DNA from: Lethocerus indicus
Lineage: Eukaryota; Arthropoda; Insecta; Hemiptera; Belostomatidae
Reading direction: 5' to 3'
Length of the DNA: 64,000 nt
NCBI GenBank assembly: GCA_019843655.1
Contig: JACDQD010000004.1
Span: 29,275,872 to 29,339,871, forward strand
In this document: one piece after another, positions 1 through 60,196 of the stretch
How the letters are laid out: the number at the start of each line of letters is the position of its first letter
Numbering within the stretch: the first letter of the stretch is position 1
Translations under genes and position numbers: made by a program
The notes under the pieces: model-generated
What the model saw: only the letters and a program-made list of their open reading frames with translations
What the model was told of the DNA's origin: nothing
The model's database searches: none

Positions 1-2249
1 TGGATGGCGATAAATACGGTCCCTGTGTGTGTCCCACACGGCCATAGTGGGCTCACGTGTGTGCTCACGTGTGTGTTCACGTGTGTGAGTGTGCAGCCAA
101 TGGCCCGTGGCGGGCGACGCGATTAAAAACAGGGCCGTCATCTCCCGAACACTTTGAGACGGACAAAAACGATTTGGCCGGAAGGGGCAGACTGCGCCCA
201 ATTACGGTAATTCCGAATGTTATCGTCCTGACTAATGGAAAGAACTTTTGAAAAATACGGCGCCCAAGTATTATATCCCAATATTATTTGTTATCGATCG
301 TCGTGTAGTCTGGTACTAACGGAGCCAGTTCGAATTCATGACATAACATATTAAAATGTGTATTTTATTATGCGCGAATTGATTAAGACACTTACATACT
401 GATTTATTTATCTGAACAAACTATAATCTTTAAATGATATATATCAAAAGTTTGCATTTTTTAATGTGTGTTATAAGTGGGGAATTAAAATTTTTTTTTA
501 ATAGAATTAATACTGGAATTCGTAATTAGTTGTATCATTTTTTATACTTTCGGAAGAGAAATTAAAATACGACTCTTATATGGAAGAGAATGTTTCCACA
601 TAAATAATAATTGGCGTACCAATATATTTATCCTTACACGAGCGATATTGCAAAACGTCGTTTATTATTTCAGTAATGCTAGCTAGATACGTAATTTCAA
701 ACACATCTTCTCGCCTCAATTAGGTCGAAACTAAACTGTCGTGCTCCAGGAGTTTCAAATTATTCTTCCATGCCAAGTAAGCGAAGTTAGACCTGTTGGA
801 ACTTACTTAGCTCAGCACCGCCTTCAAGCATCAGTTCCGCTTACCGTCGCACCTCATCCAGTCTAAAGAAATATCTACATAGAGAAATGTCTTTACAGAA
901 GAAGCTTCTACGGTAATATTGTAAAGAATTCCTATTTCGGAGAGAGGAGTTTCGATGGAGGTAATAAACAGAGTGTTCGAAACGGGTCTAACTGTAAGCA
1001 CCCTGAGGTAGTTATGTCTTTACGCTTGTCCGAATTCCATCATTTCAGGGGGATGTTAACAACGCCGGGGAGTTCATGGAAGGGAATGATTTCTAACGGG
1101 GCCATAAAATGTCTAACGGAGGACAAAAGTCCAACTGCCGTCCGATTAATGGTAGCAGTTACCTGAAACATTAAGCCGATGTCCTCGTCCCCAGTTATAA
1201 TAATGAGGTCAGTTGGGTTGTTCCCGGTGAATGGGGATGGGGGGCATCGGCCGGGCACAGATTAATCAGTAGGGCGGATACGACGGGACGAAGTTCCAAC
1301 GTCATTAACCGAATCCTAATTAGGCCGGCAGTGCGTTCTTGATCTTGCGCACAGTTGTAGGGCGCAAGATCAATCGCTCAAATTGGATACCCGGAAATCG
1401 ATATTCGATCCGCCCAATACTTCTCCGAATTTGGAGTACGCATTTGATGTTACCTTTTAAAGTAGTTTCTCTTGCCAGTTGAATTTTAGTCGTTTTCCAT
1501 CAGTGAAAATACACTACTGGCTCAGCACTCTTAGCACGTAAGATAAGTCATTGGCAGCTGACATTCTTCAACCGCGAATCTGGGTTCTGGTTGCCGGCAA
1601 CCAGTATTAATCCGGTGAATTAGAAATTGATCATGACCGGGTTCAGTACTTTCGGTTTTTCTGAGTTGAAACCGACCGAAGAGGGAAGGAAAACCCGGCG
1701 AATAATACACAGATCGTTAACCTTATTGAGGGCGGCGTTTGACGTATAACTGGAAGGACTTACCTGGACGGGAAGACAAAGGAGCGGGTAATTTACAAGA
1801 CGTACTCGGAGAAAGGGGAAGGGAGTGGGAGTGGAGGTGGAGACAGGATTAACAATGGGGCCCGCCCGATAGGAGGGGCCCCATCTAGATTTATTATTAG
1901 GTCGGCTCAGCCGGCATCTACATGACAATAGTAACCAGGGGCCGACAATGGCTGTGGGTGGGGGTGGCGTCACCGAGTTATGACGATGCGGGATAATGCC
2001 GGGCAAGGCAGCATACCGCTCACGGAGAGAATTATGACGTCTACAATGAAGGAGACGCCGACGCCGGCGCCGCCGGTACAGCATCCAATCTATTTAGGCC
2101 GTGCGATTGACACGCGCCCCTCACTTCAGTCAAACCCAACCCCAACCGTAATTGCAATATTTATCACCGCAACAAGTAAACCTTATAATATACAATTGGG
2201 TTAGTATCCTGCTAGAACAGTTTTGTCTTGTTGCTCCACTAAGTAATCA
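1..2249. other. Gene-free flank
   Basis: No conserved coding sequence was seen. The segment has a short tandem of a 12-base CTCACGTGTGTG unit at about 50-92 and a perfect 12-bp-arm hairpin at 1339-1373. A 154-codon minus-strand frame at 1620-2084 is low-complexity (poly-Arg, poly-Pro), matches no family I know and is not called. Confidence 0.5.
50..92. repeat. 12-bp tandem repeat
   Basis: About three and a half copies of a CTCACGTGTGTG-like unit. Each unit includes CACGTG, the E-box core. It is probably a simple repeat. Confidence 0.6.
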
Positions 2250-2289
2250 GTTTTTTATTTTTCACAATCAACTTACAGCTATAGGTGCA

Positions 2290-2815
2290 ACTGATACATG
2301 TATATTTTTCACGTGTTTGTCTCGATAAAGACACCACCCAGTGATGGCGCTATTGACATGATTTAACTACTGCCCGAAATGATCTCTGGGCCAGTGGGGA
2401 TAATGGGTGGTTAAAAGAGAAAAGGGACTGAACGAGTGGATTTGGATGTGGAGAGAGGCGGGAATGGAATTTAAGGAACCGAGATTTTGCTACTTCGTCG
2501 ACTGTCGGTATGTTGAGGTCATGGTAGATTGTGCGGTTAGAAGCATACCAGGGAGCATTAAGGATGGTTCGAAGGACTTTTGATTGGAATCTCTGGATGC
2601 AATCCAGAGATATGGGGTCTCGGTGGAACCCCATAGCTCAATACCATAGGCCCATGTCGGTTTGAGTATTGCTCTGTATATTGTTAGTTTGTTAGTTAAG
2701 GTCAATTTCGATGTCCGTTTTAGTAATGGCCTTAAGAGTCCAAATTTTCTGTTTAAGTCGATTCTTTTGAGTCGGGTGTGGGGATTCCACGTGAGTAAGT
2801 AGTCAGTTAGTGTTA
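2290..2815 (-). mobile_element. Jockey-type non-LTR retrotransposon fragment (RT C-terminus and 3' end)
   Basis: The minus strand reads, in pieces, LTWNPHTRLKRIDLNRKFGL, then NKLTIYRAILKPTWAYGIEL, WGST, then QRFQSKVLRTILNAPWY, then DLNIPTVDEVAKSRFLKF. This is the well-known C-terminal end of Jockey-clade reverse transcriptases. An indel near 2590 shifts the frame, and the stretch coding for the very end is partly deleted relative to the 26-kb copy. The element is 5'-truncated near 2815. It is a dead copy outside the gene. Confidence 0.85.
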
Positions 2816-3256
2816 ATTTCTACTAGATACTACAAGTATGGACCCCTACTACTAGAATCTAACGGACAGTCAAGTTCAATCAACAGTAGGAGAGAAATTA
2901 CAATTGCGAATTACGACAACCATTTGAACGGAATTGAATTAGCGGAGAAATGAAGAACGGGAAAGTAGGACGTGGCCCAAAATAGAAGGATATCGTCACG
3001 AATTAGGATTTCATCTTTGCCGTCACGTCCCCAGTGAAAATATTCCATCAGTTAAGTTCAGATATAACGGTCGGATATAGCGCCATCCCGCCGAAATGAA
3101 AAAGAGGGAAAAACTCCGTCTGATTTGTTGGTAGGGCCTACACGTTTTCGAAGCGACGGTCTGCGGGATCCGAACGAATAAGGTCACATAAAGATGTCTG
3201 TCCATTCGTGCGTTCTACTACTTCGGATATCCCATTTTCTCCCCGCTGGGCGCCCA

Positions 3257-3258
<2 letters not shown>

Positions 3259-3312
<54 letters not shown>
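3259..3312. repeat. (AT)n microsatellite
   Basis: Uninterrupted AT dinucleotides for 54 bases. It creates two artificial Ile-Tyr repeat frames on the plus strand. Confidence 0.98.
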
Positions 3313-3315
<3 letters not shown>

Positions 3316-4452
3316 TATGTATATTCGTTCGAAAGAAAATATTTTTTTTACAGGCCGCTGCCCAAGGATACAGTTACGACCTGTTTTATTGTGTTTTCGC
3401 CCCAGTCTAAACAGTATGGTTATGAGTATTTTTCCTTCCGCCCGGAGACGTCCACAACATTTAACATTCGGTGTATTTCGTTTCGGTACTCAAAGGAAAT
3501 TCGAGCCTTTCCCTATTACTCCTTTTTTTTCGTAATTTAAACTTTTTCCACTTCTACACCAAATTAAAACAAATAGAAATGTTTACAGCTGAAATTGTTT
3601 CATTTCAATCTGTAGGTATTCTGACAACCTGTACTCCACGATTCTGAGAGAATGTGATATAAGTAGATTTGGTTTAAAATTATTCTATCCAGTGGTCAGT
3701 ATTGTTTGTACAAATAGTTTTGTGGACGGAGGAGCATTCCAACGCTGTGTTTATTTGTTTGTTAAATTTCTCTTAATTATAACCGCCGTTGCGTTAATAA
3801 TTCGGTGTCATATAAAAACTAATTTTCGTTGGCTTCGAATAAAAGGAATTTCCTAAGAAACATGGATAAAGGGCATAAATTAAATTTACATAAATAAGTA
3901 TCTTTCCTCGCGTCACAAGTTATGCATTTAATTAGATTGGAAGGGCTGATAATTATGTTGAAGCAACTGGTCGGCGTTGAAAGCCGCCATGGTGGGTAGA
4001 ACTCCGCTAACAGGGCAGTACTGAAGTCTGCCAATTAAATGAGTTTACCCATCCCAGTCGGAGCCCGACGGCTCGGTTATGCTCGGCATTGTTGGCCGAG
4101 TACCGATTGCGGACAAACATCGGCTGCACTGATTTATTTACTTAATCCGCTAATTGCCAGCCCGAGGTGGGAGCCGGAGCGAGCGACCTAAAAGACTGAA
4201 AACACACCCGAACAACGGTTCATTAGTGTCACAATCGTATCGGTACAGACGGTGTATCTAAGTATCTAACATTTTCCAGCCACTTGCTTTCAAATACATA
4301 CAATGTCACATTAATCTGACTTCTATTCATATTGAATACTAGTTTAGTAAAAAAAAAAGTACAAAATAATTTTGAATTTCCTGCTAATGCACGCAGTATA
4401 TAGAAAAATGACTTCAAAAATCGAAAAAATCGGATACCATGATTCGCTTTGA

Positions 4453-4628
4453 TGACACAGTAACTTACAGCATTAATTATAATAATGAAAATATTATAGC
4501 CATGGACACAATACATATATAGGAAACAATGGCTTCACAATGCACGTTGTTTCTTCATTCTCAAATGGGAATATTAAAGTTTATGGTATATAAATGAGAT
4601 TAAAATGAAAATTTGAAAATTCAAATAT
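4453..4628. repeat. Dispersed repeat module, copy 1 (A+B)
   Basis: Segment A (4453-4515) recurs nearly identically at 5404-5467. Segment B (4533-4628) recurs at 4949-5047. In copy 1 the two segments are adjacent, while the partial copies are separated and in the opposite order. The origin is unknown; it may be a decayed transposon. Confidence 0.75.
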
Positions 4629-4948
4629 CTATATGCATAATAGGCCTATTACTAGATAATATTTAGCACATTATCAGAGGAAAATCTGTTTAGGAAATAT
4701 CCGAATTTGTGGCATTATCAAATCGCCTGTAGTTTTAATGGTACCGGTTCATGTTTGCATGGCACGTAGTATTACTGATTACTAGGATATGCATAATAGG
4801 CCTGTTACCAGGCCGATTAATAGGATATGCAGAGATGGTTCCGTAGAGATTTGTTATGTAGGTAGAAATAACATCTCGTGATTCAGCCTAATAATGAAAA
4901 TGGACGCTTAATAATTACAGGGAAATAATAGGCACTACGTGGAAAATA

Positions 4949-5047
4949 GTTTCACAATGCATGTTGTTTCTTCATTCTGAAATGGGAATATTAAAGGTTA
5001 TGGTATATAAATTAGATTAACATGAAATATTGGAATTTCAAATATCT
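4949..5047. repeat. Dispersed repeat module, segment B copy 2
   Basis: Matches 4533-4628 over about 95 bases with scattered changes; both include TTGTTTCTTCATTCT and TTATGGTATATAAAT. Confidence 0.75.
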
Positions 5048-5403
5048 TGTGGACGTAAGCCTTAATTCAAAATTCAATTACTCTTTTTAGATTACAGGAT
5101 TTGCGTTATTCTAATGATCTATTGAGTGAGAATATCGTGGTAATCTTCACCGTATTCTTCACCGGTAGGTGGTCGAGGCAAGTACCCTAAAGGTGGCCGT
5201 TACAACGAGGTAGACAATTTCTCGGGCGGGATATCGTCCGTGGGGCGCATCGACGACGAGGATAGTCGTTGAGAAATGTCCGACAATAACCTGCGGAAAA
5301 AACGTTTACGCGGAAACCATTTATAGAGCCCATAGCACCGGCGGCCGCGGTTACCGCCCCCACTTCTTTTCCGTGTGCACGAAGGAGGAAATCGGCATTG
5401 GAG

Positions 5404-5467
5404 TGACACAGTAACTTACAGCGTTAATTATAATAATGAAAATATTATAGCCATGGACACAATACAT
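5404..5467. repeat. Dispersed repeat module, segment A copy 2
   Basis: Almost identical to 4453-4515, including ATTATAATAATGAAAATATT and CCATGGACACAATACAT. Confidence 0.8.
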
Positions 5468-7252
5468 CGTGTGGAATTATTGAATAATAACTTTCACGAG
5501 GGGCAACGTTGAACCGTTCCCCGGAAAGGGAATTGAGGAGGTAACTATTTCTGCGAGAAGACAGACACCGTAGGGTGAGCGGAGGCGACACCCTTAACTC
5601 AGTTAGTGAGCTCATCGGAGGAAACGAAGGGCCGCGACATCGATCCTCAGTGCTCATTTCCCGAACCCCCCTCTCGGATTACCAAAAGGGGGAACGAAAC
5701 GAAATATACCGCTGATATTGATACCGTTGAATATACACGAGTCTACGCCGCGATCATTACTGATTTTATCGGGTTCGGCGAATTCGTATTAAAGCGTCTT
5801 CTCCCCCGCAAAAAAAAAGGTTTACGTACATTTCGCCAAACGCTAATGACAAAATTTTGTTCGGTACTGGAATAAGAACAATTATTTCCAGCTTTAACTA
5901 TAACAGTAATAAGGGTAAACCTAAATTTTAATTTCCCAAACTGGTATGTACTGTGAAATATTTCGATTATATTATTTCGTTGTTATTCAAGTCAGGGTTA
6001 TTAAATGCAGTTCACATAAAATTGCCTCAGAAGATCATGACTTTTGCCTGTAAGCTGCATTATTGATTAATCTAAATTACTATTTTAATTTAAACTGGGG
6101 CAAGGTAATGTGTACCTTTTTATGCGAAAAAATAGGTAGTATTGGACATAAGGGATCAAATTATAATTTTAATAATTATACTACGAAAGTTCGTGAAATT
6201 TTATTGGAATAATTTAGTGAAACAGTAGTCATAATGTTGTATTTAAAAGTTTCAGAGCTAAATTTATGTCTATCGCGAATAATTATTCCCCGGGGAAATC
6301 CGAGTGGCAAATAGCCGGTTTATGGACAGCTATTTCACCTTAGTGTTTTTATCAGCTTGTTTACGAGGAGATAATCATGGAATAATGGTGAATAATCCTC
6401 GGGTAATCCGAAGAGTGAGCCAACTCGGGAACAAACTTTAATGAAAGGTCTTCCAACTTCGGAGTCGTCGGAAGAATAATTAAGTTTTTCTTCTGCAATC
6501 CCAGCTGATCCTGCGGAATGAAAACAGTCCCGGTCCTAAAGTTTCGGGGGTGATGAATACGTCCGAAGGTTCTTCAGATCTTCGAATTCGTTCGGTCTTG
6601 TTGGGAAACCGGGGGGGGGGGGGATAAAACAGTCGGTAAGTTCGTGATTTCATTACTGTATAAATCATCATTTCTTATAACATATAGTTTCCACGAAGTC
6701 ATAAATATACCCTATAGTGAAATCCTTTGCCCTTTAGCTCTCTTTAAACTACAGAAGCTCAGACAAACCAAAATGCCATATAGTCCAGCTCTATATTAAT
6801 CGTCCAGAAATCACGAAGTACATCACATTGACTCACGACAAACGCATTATATAAATAGAACAAACCACGAGTCATATTTTTGGGTCTAACTGGTAGTGAT
6901 GCTCATGCTGGGGGGACGCGGGAGAATTGAAATAATGTCTACAATTTTGTAGATGTCAGCAAAAATTATTGGGTACAGATATCATCTTTTTGATCGCATT
7001 CCCCCCTTCTCCGACTGCCGAAGAAGCGTCTCATTAGGCAGAAAGAGCAATTTTAATATACCAATAAAATATTCCCCGGCTGCTTCCCGGAATGAGCCCG
7101 ACAAAAAGGGGTTCGGTCGGGGCTGTGTAGCTGGATCGGTGAACAGCGGATTGGTGGGGGCGGCGGGGGCGGGGGTGATGCAAAACAGAGTTTGACACTT
7201 TAAGAGGGAACCAGGCCCCGGCCTGGTGCTGACAAGACGACGAAGAGTAGGG

Positions 7253-7300
7253 CAGAGAGTGAGAGGGAGGGAGGGATGGACGGAGGGAGGGGTAGAAGGG
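7253..7300 (+). repeat. GGGA-rich low-complexity stretch
   Basis: Imperfect GAGG/GGGA repeats. They generate artificial Pro/Ser-rich frames on the minus strand. Confidence 0.7.
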
Positions 7301-9666
7301 CACGAGGAAGGAATAGTGCCAGCAGGGTTAAGCCGAGACAGACTGGCGAGTAGTAGTAGGAGTGATGTAGTGGGACCGAACTGACACACACATTCCTAGG
7401 ACCCCAACTAAGTAGCCTCTAACGAAAATGTCGGACTACTTAGAAGAAACTGGAATCGACAATAAACCAGACGTGTTTACGAAAACGTGAGGAATCCTCA
7501 GGTACTTGGGGCAGTGATTTCGTTTTGGCCGTATCTGATTTTGGTGGGGGAAGGCAAATTTTTAGGGGGTAACAACCCCATGTTTGCACCGTTGGGGTTG
7601 AGGATATAGGTTTGGGAGGATGAATTTGTTTGATGTAGAAAAACATCCGGTCTAGAAAAGAGAAAGGACGAAATAACCTTGTTGTCACTTGGCTCTATTA
7701 TTTTCTTTATTACTGTAATAACTGTTACTCCGAGTCGGGTATGTCCTAGAAGAAGGCGTACCTCAAAGGGCCTATTGATGATGGATACGAACTTGACGCA
7801 CAAAGCAAGGACCCTGGCCGCAGGTCGGACACCGCGAACTGACCAGCACTTGACGTTTGACCGACATGACCCAACCCCCTATCAATCTATGAGTATTACC
7901 TAGATATTAGGTAATTGATATAGCTCTCTTCAACCGAACTAATTCGATTATGAATCGTCGCGTAAGTCAGTTACCACCGATGTCAAGTAAAACAAATCAG
8001 AATTACATACATCTTATAAATCCATTCGAAATGGAGAACGATGCGTTTTAATTTTTCAAAAAGCTCCTCCCTTCAGAGAATTCATTCACAAAAGAGAACG
8101 GTTATGTTTATCAATCCTATCAAAATTAATTGCATTCAAAGATGTGATTTTTCTGGCGAATATTCATATTCGTTCTGTTGGTGTAATTGTTCTCTTACAT
8201 AACTGTAAGAAGGTACTGAAACGTATTAAAGTTTTCCAAACTTTTCAGCGAAATCGAAAGATATCAGTGGATGTAAATATAATAAATGACGCGTTGAATA
8301 TCGTATGTAGATTATTTGTAAGAGATTGGAGTCAATCCGAATTCATAAAACAAATATTTATTTCAAAACGGTAGTATAACCAATTTTGTGTAATTAAAAT
8401 ATTATAATTATAGGAATAAACAATAAACAAGGTAAATGAATGCAGTTATTCGGGATTGATATGGGCCACATTAAATCACTGGCCGCATGCGGTGTGCTTA
8501 TAGTGTTTGCACATGAAATTGGTTTCAGAGTAACAGAAATTCCCGTTACAACATTTAAATTGCATCTGCCACAATTTTTCCACATGACTGGAGTATTTAT
8601 TTTAGAATGTAGAGCCAGGGCAGAACATTTCAACTGTTACATCATTCAGTAATGTTTATGCAAAATGAACAGTTTAATTATTTAAAATTCGTTTCCTTAT
8701 TTACAATCGTTTTCCTTTTTCCGAGGGTTCTGTTCTATTCAATTTGAACATACAGTGAGCGCTCTCTAGCGGAAACGAATATAGGATTGAATTTTCTGTC
8801 CTCAGAGGAAATAGATTAAATTTTTAAAAATTGAGACAGCGCCTGTTTTGGGCATATCTCTATTGAAACGACTTTTTAGATTGTCTAAAATGTTGGTAAT
8901 TCAACCCGAATAATGTTTTGTGTTCAAGATAAGTTCGACGCAACATAATTTGTTTTACACGTATTAATATTCATGAGGGAGGATGTGGGACAGCTTTAGT
9001 ATTGTACTTGGTTGCCCAGGAGAACCCATGATCAATTAACATACCGAATGTATTCCGTATATATTCCATCATTATATAGCACTGTTATATACAAACAGTA
9101 AACACAAATCAAATTAATTTGCAAATATAGTATTTCTCTATGTTGCTTAACAGTAAGAAATACTTTTCATGTAATTTAACAATTCAAATATTTTGCCCTG
9201 TAGTGCTACCATAATAATACCCTGAATACTTGCATTAAGTCAATCTACTGGATACTCATAGTGCTGCCAGCATTCTTTATTGAATAATTAAATATTGAAT
9301 AATAATTACCAAATAAGAGAGTAAATTCAAGTCAACACACAAATATTGAATTTCAGCTTTCCTGAACATTTTTCATATTAGCTCTGAAAACAAATTTAAT
9401 TCCAAATTAACAGCCATAATACTTGTATATATTTAATTCAATAAACCTGCAGTAAAATAGTAATGTAAGTCAGGGACATCATTCTTTCACTGTAGTCTCT
9501 TTCCCTTAGTATTGCAGTATTTAATTTGGTGTGAGTCATAATTTTATATAATATTGCAATTGTATGTATTTCACAAGATCTCAATTCTATTTACAAATAT
9601 TCAATAGTTTATACTTTACTTCTTAATATTAAGTTATTTTCAGGGTTTCCTCTCATGAGCACAGTG

Positions 9667-9679
9667 TGCACACACACAC

Positions 9680-9755
<76 letters not shown>

Positions 9756-9770
9756 CATATGTATGTACAT
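9667..9770. repeat. Compound (CA)n(TA)n microsatellite
   Basis: A short CA run passes into a TA run of about 68 bases, then ACATATACATATGTATGTACAT. It lies in the presumed 3' UTR. Confidence 0.95.
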
Positions 9771-9891
9771 ATAGATGCTGTTTAATTTCTTATTTAGTTG
9801 TGAAAGAAATTTACTCTTAATAATGACTTTTGACTATTTGAAATCTGTTATGAAAAATATTATCTGAATATTGTATCAGTTATCAGAAGAG

Positions 9892-9896
<5 letters not shown>

Positions 9897-9954
<58 letters not shown>
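9897..9954. repeat. (TA)n microsatellite
   Basis: About 58 bases of uninterrupted TA in the presumed 3' UTR. Confidence 0.95.
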
Positions 9955-9955
<1 letters not shown>

Positions 9956-11024
9956 CCCTAATTGAAATAATATATATAATTAAACATCAGTAAATTGTTA
10001 ATACTTTATGGTGCCATTGACAGTGAAAATACTTTGAGAGGTTGAAATTAATGATAATAATATTGCCATGTTAATTTCATGCCAACATGAATTTATGCAA
10101 TAAGTTCAGAAGGAAAACAAAAACAAATATACTTATAGATATTTTCATATATTTTCCATTTTATAATTACAAAAGGAATTCTGATCACAACATTTACTAA
10201 GCGTAATTTTAATACGGTATATTTTTAATAACAGCCATTTAATGACAATATTTACACACCTAAATTATCTGAACAATTTATTTCACATGTAACTTATTCT
10301 TTAAATTCATGTCATATTAAACATTATAATAGTAACACAGGCAATGAGCATATATCTCTGTCATGTTCTTCTCTTTAATTAACCTATTAATTATTAATTA
10401 AAATCTATTTCTTCATTTTAGCACCCGCATAAAATAGAAATTCTTATAAATCTAAATTATTCTCATATTTTTCAATAACGATTATTTCTTACATTATCTA
10501 AATTAAAACTGTACAACTTACTTCATAAAATTTCCCCTGAAATATTTGTCATCAATTCATGACATGAGGATCAATATCAACTAATTATCAACTAATTTCA
10601 TGAAAGATAAATTTCAAGTTATATACATATTATATAAAGCTGTTCAGTACAAATTACAAACCATGGGCTCAATAATGATTTGTAATTTGCTAACATTAGG
10701 ACAGCTTTTAACCACATAATAGGCCAAACTACTCATTTTAGAGATATACTTTTTTTATCTAGAAAAAAATATTTACACTATTATAATCGTTAATATTTCA
10801 ACCACATTCAAGCACTATTTACAGCAGCTATAAACTAAGCTTCTATAAACATCTAAATTCACATTTTGGAAATTCGTACCTCAGTTCAAGAGATTATAAT
10901 TGTTGGTATTTGCTTATTTACATATATAAAATATATTCAAATATACTCATACATAAATAATACATTTTTATAATTTCAGCATATTTTACATATGTTACAC
11001 AATTAAACATATTTAAGACAAATA

Positions 11025-60196
<49,172 letters not shown>

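Larger units (their letters stand above)
2816..8595. other. Gene-free flank left of the receptor 3' end
   Basis: I see no conserved coding sequence. Contents are an AT microsatellite (3259-3312), a duplicated module (4453-5467), a 13-base G tract (6611-6623) and a GGGA-rich stretch (7253-7300). Short frames here have no recognisable domains. Confidence 0.5.
8698..10922 (-). promoter_or_regulatory. Cluster of Pumilio-type TGTANATA sites
   Basis: Reading the minus strand, TGTANATA occurs at 10922-10915, 10823-10816, 10777-10770, 10627-10620, 10256-10249, 9769-9762, 9595-9588, 9093-9086 and 8705-8698. A further one at 9751-9744 arises from the AT microsatellite edge. Six of the nine are the preferred TGTAAATA. 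On the plus strand of the same block I found only about two. The PUF-protein site is UGUANAUA, and such clusters repress or localise mRNAs. The function here is inferred. Confidence 0.45.
8596..11024 (-). other. Probable 3' UTR of the receptor gene (left limit uncertain)
   Basis: This 2.4-kb block directly follows the stop codon. It is markedly AT-rich compared with the exons and has no conserved frame. AATAAA poly(A) signals on the minus strand occur at 10282-10277, 9281-9276 and 8601-8596, so the end cannot be fixed. Nine TGTANATA motifs outside the microsatellite lie on the sense strand, eight of them within the limits given here except the one at 8705-8698, which is also inside. A long, AU-rich, Pumilio-site-bearing 3' UTR is typical for neuronal receptor mRNAs. 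Two AT microsatellites interrupt the block. Confidence 0.45.

Noticed and set aside
1620..2084. 154-codon minus-strand frame
   Set aside because: Starts with poly-Arg and has Pro/Ser low complexity; no domain, and overlapping frames on the other strand are also open.
3194..3540. Two Tyr-Ile repeat frames of 110-113 codons
   Set aside because: Created by the AT microsatellite.
8394..8652. Degenerate zinc-finger-like cysteine/histidine pattern on the minus strand and a 70-codon plus-strand frame
   Set aside because: The Cys/His spacing (FKCCNGNFCYSE, CKHYKHTACG) does not fit a C2H2 finger exactly, and the frame is interrupted by stops on both sides.
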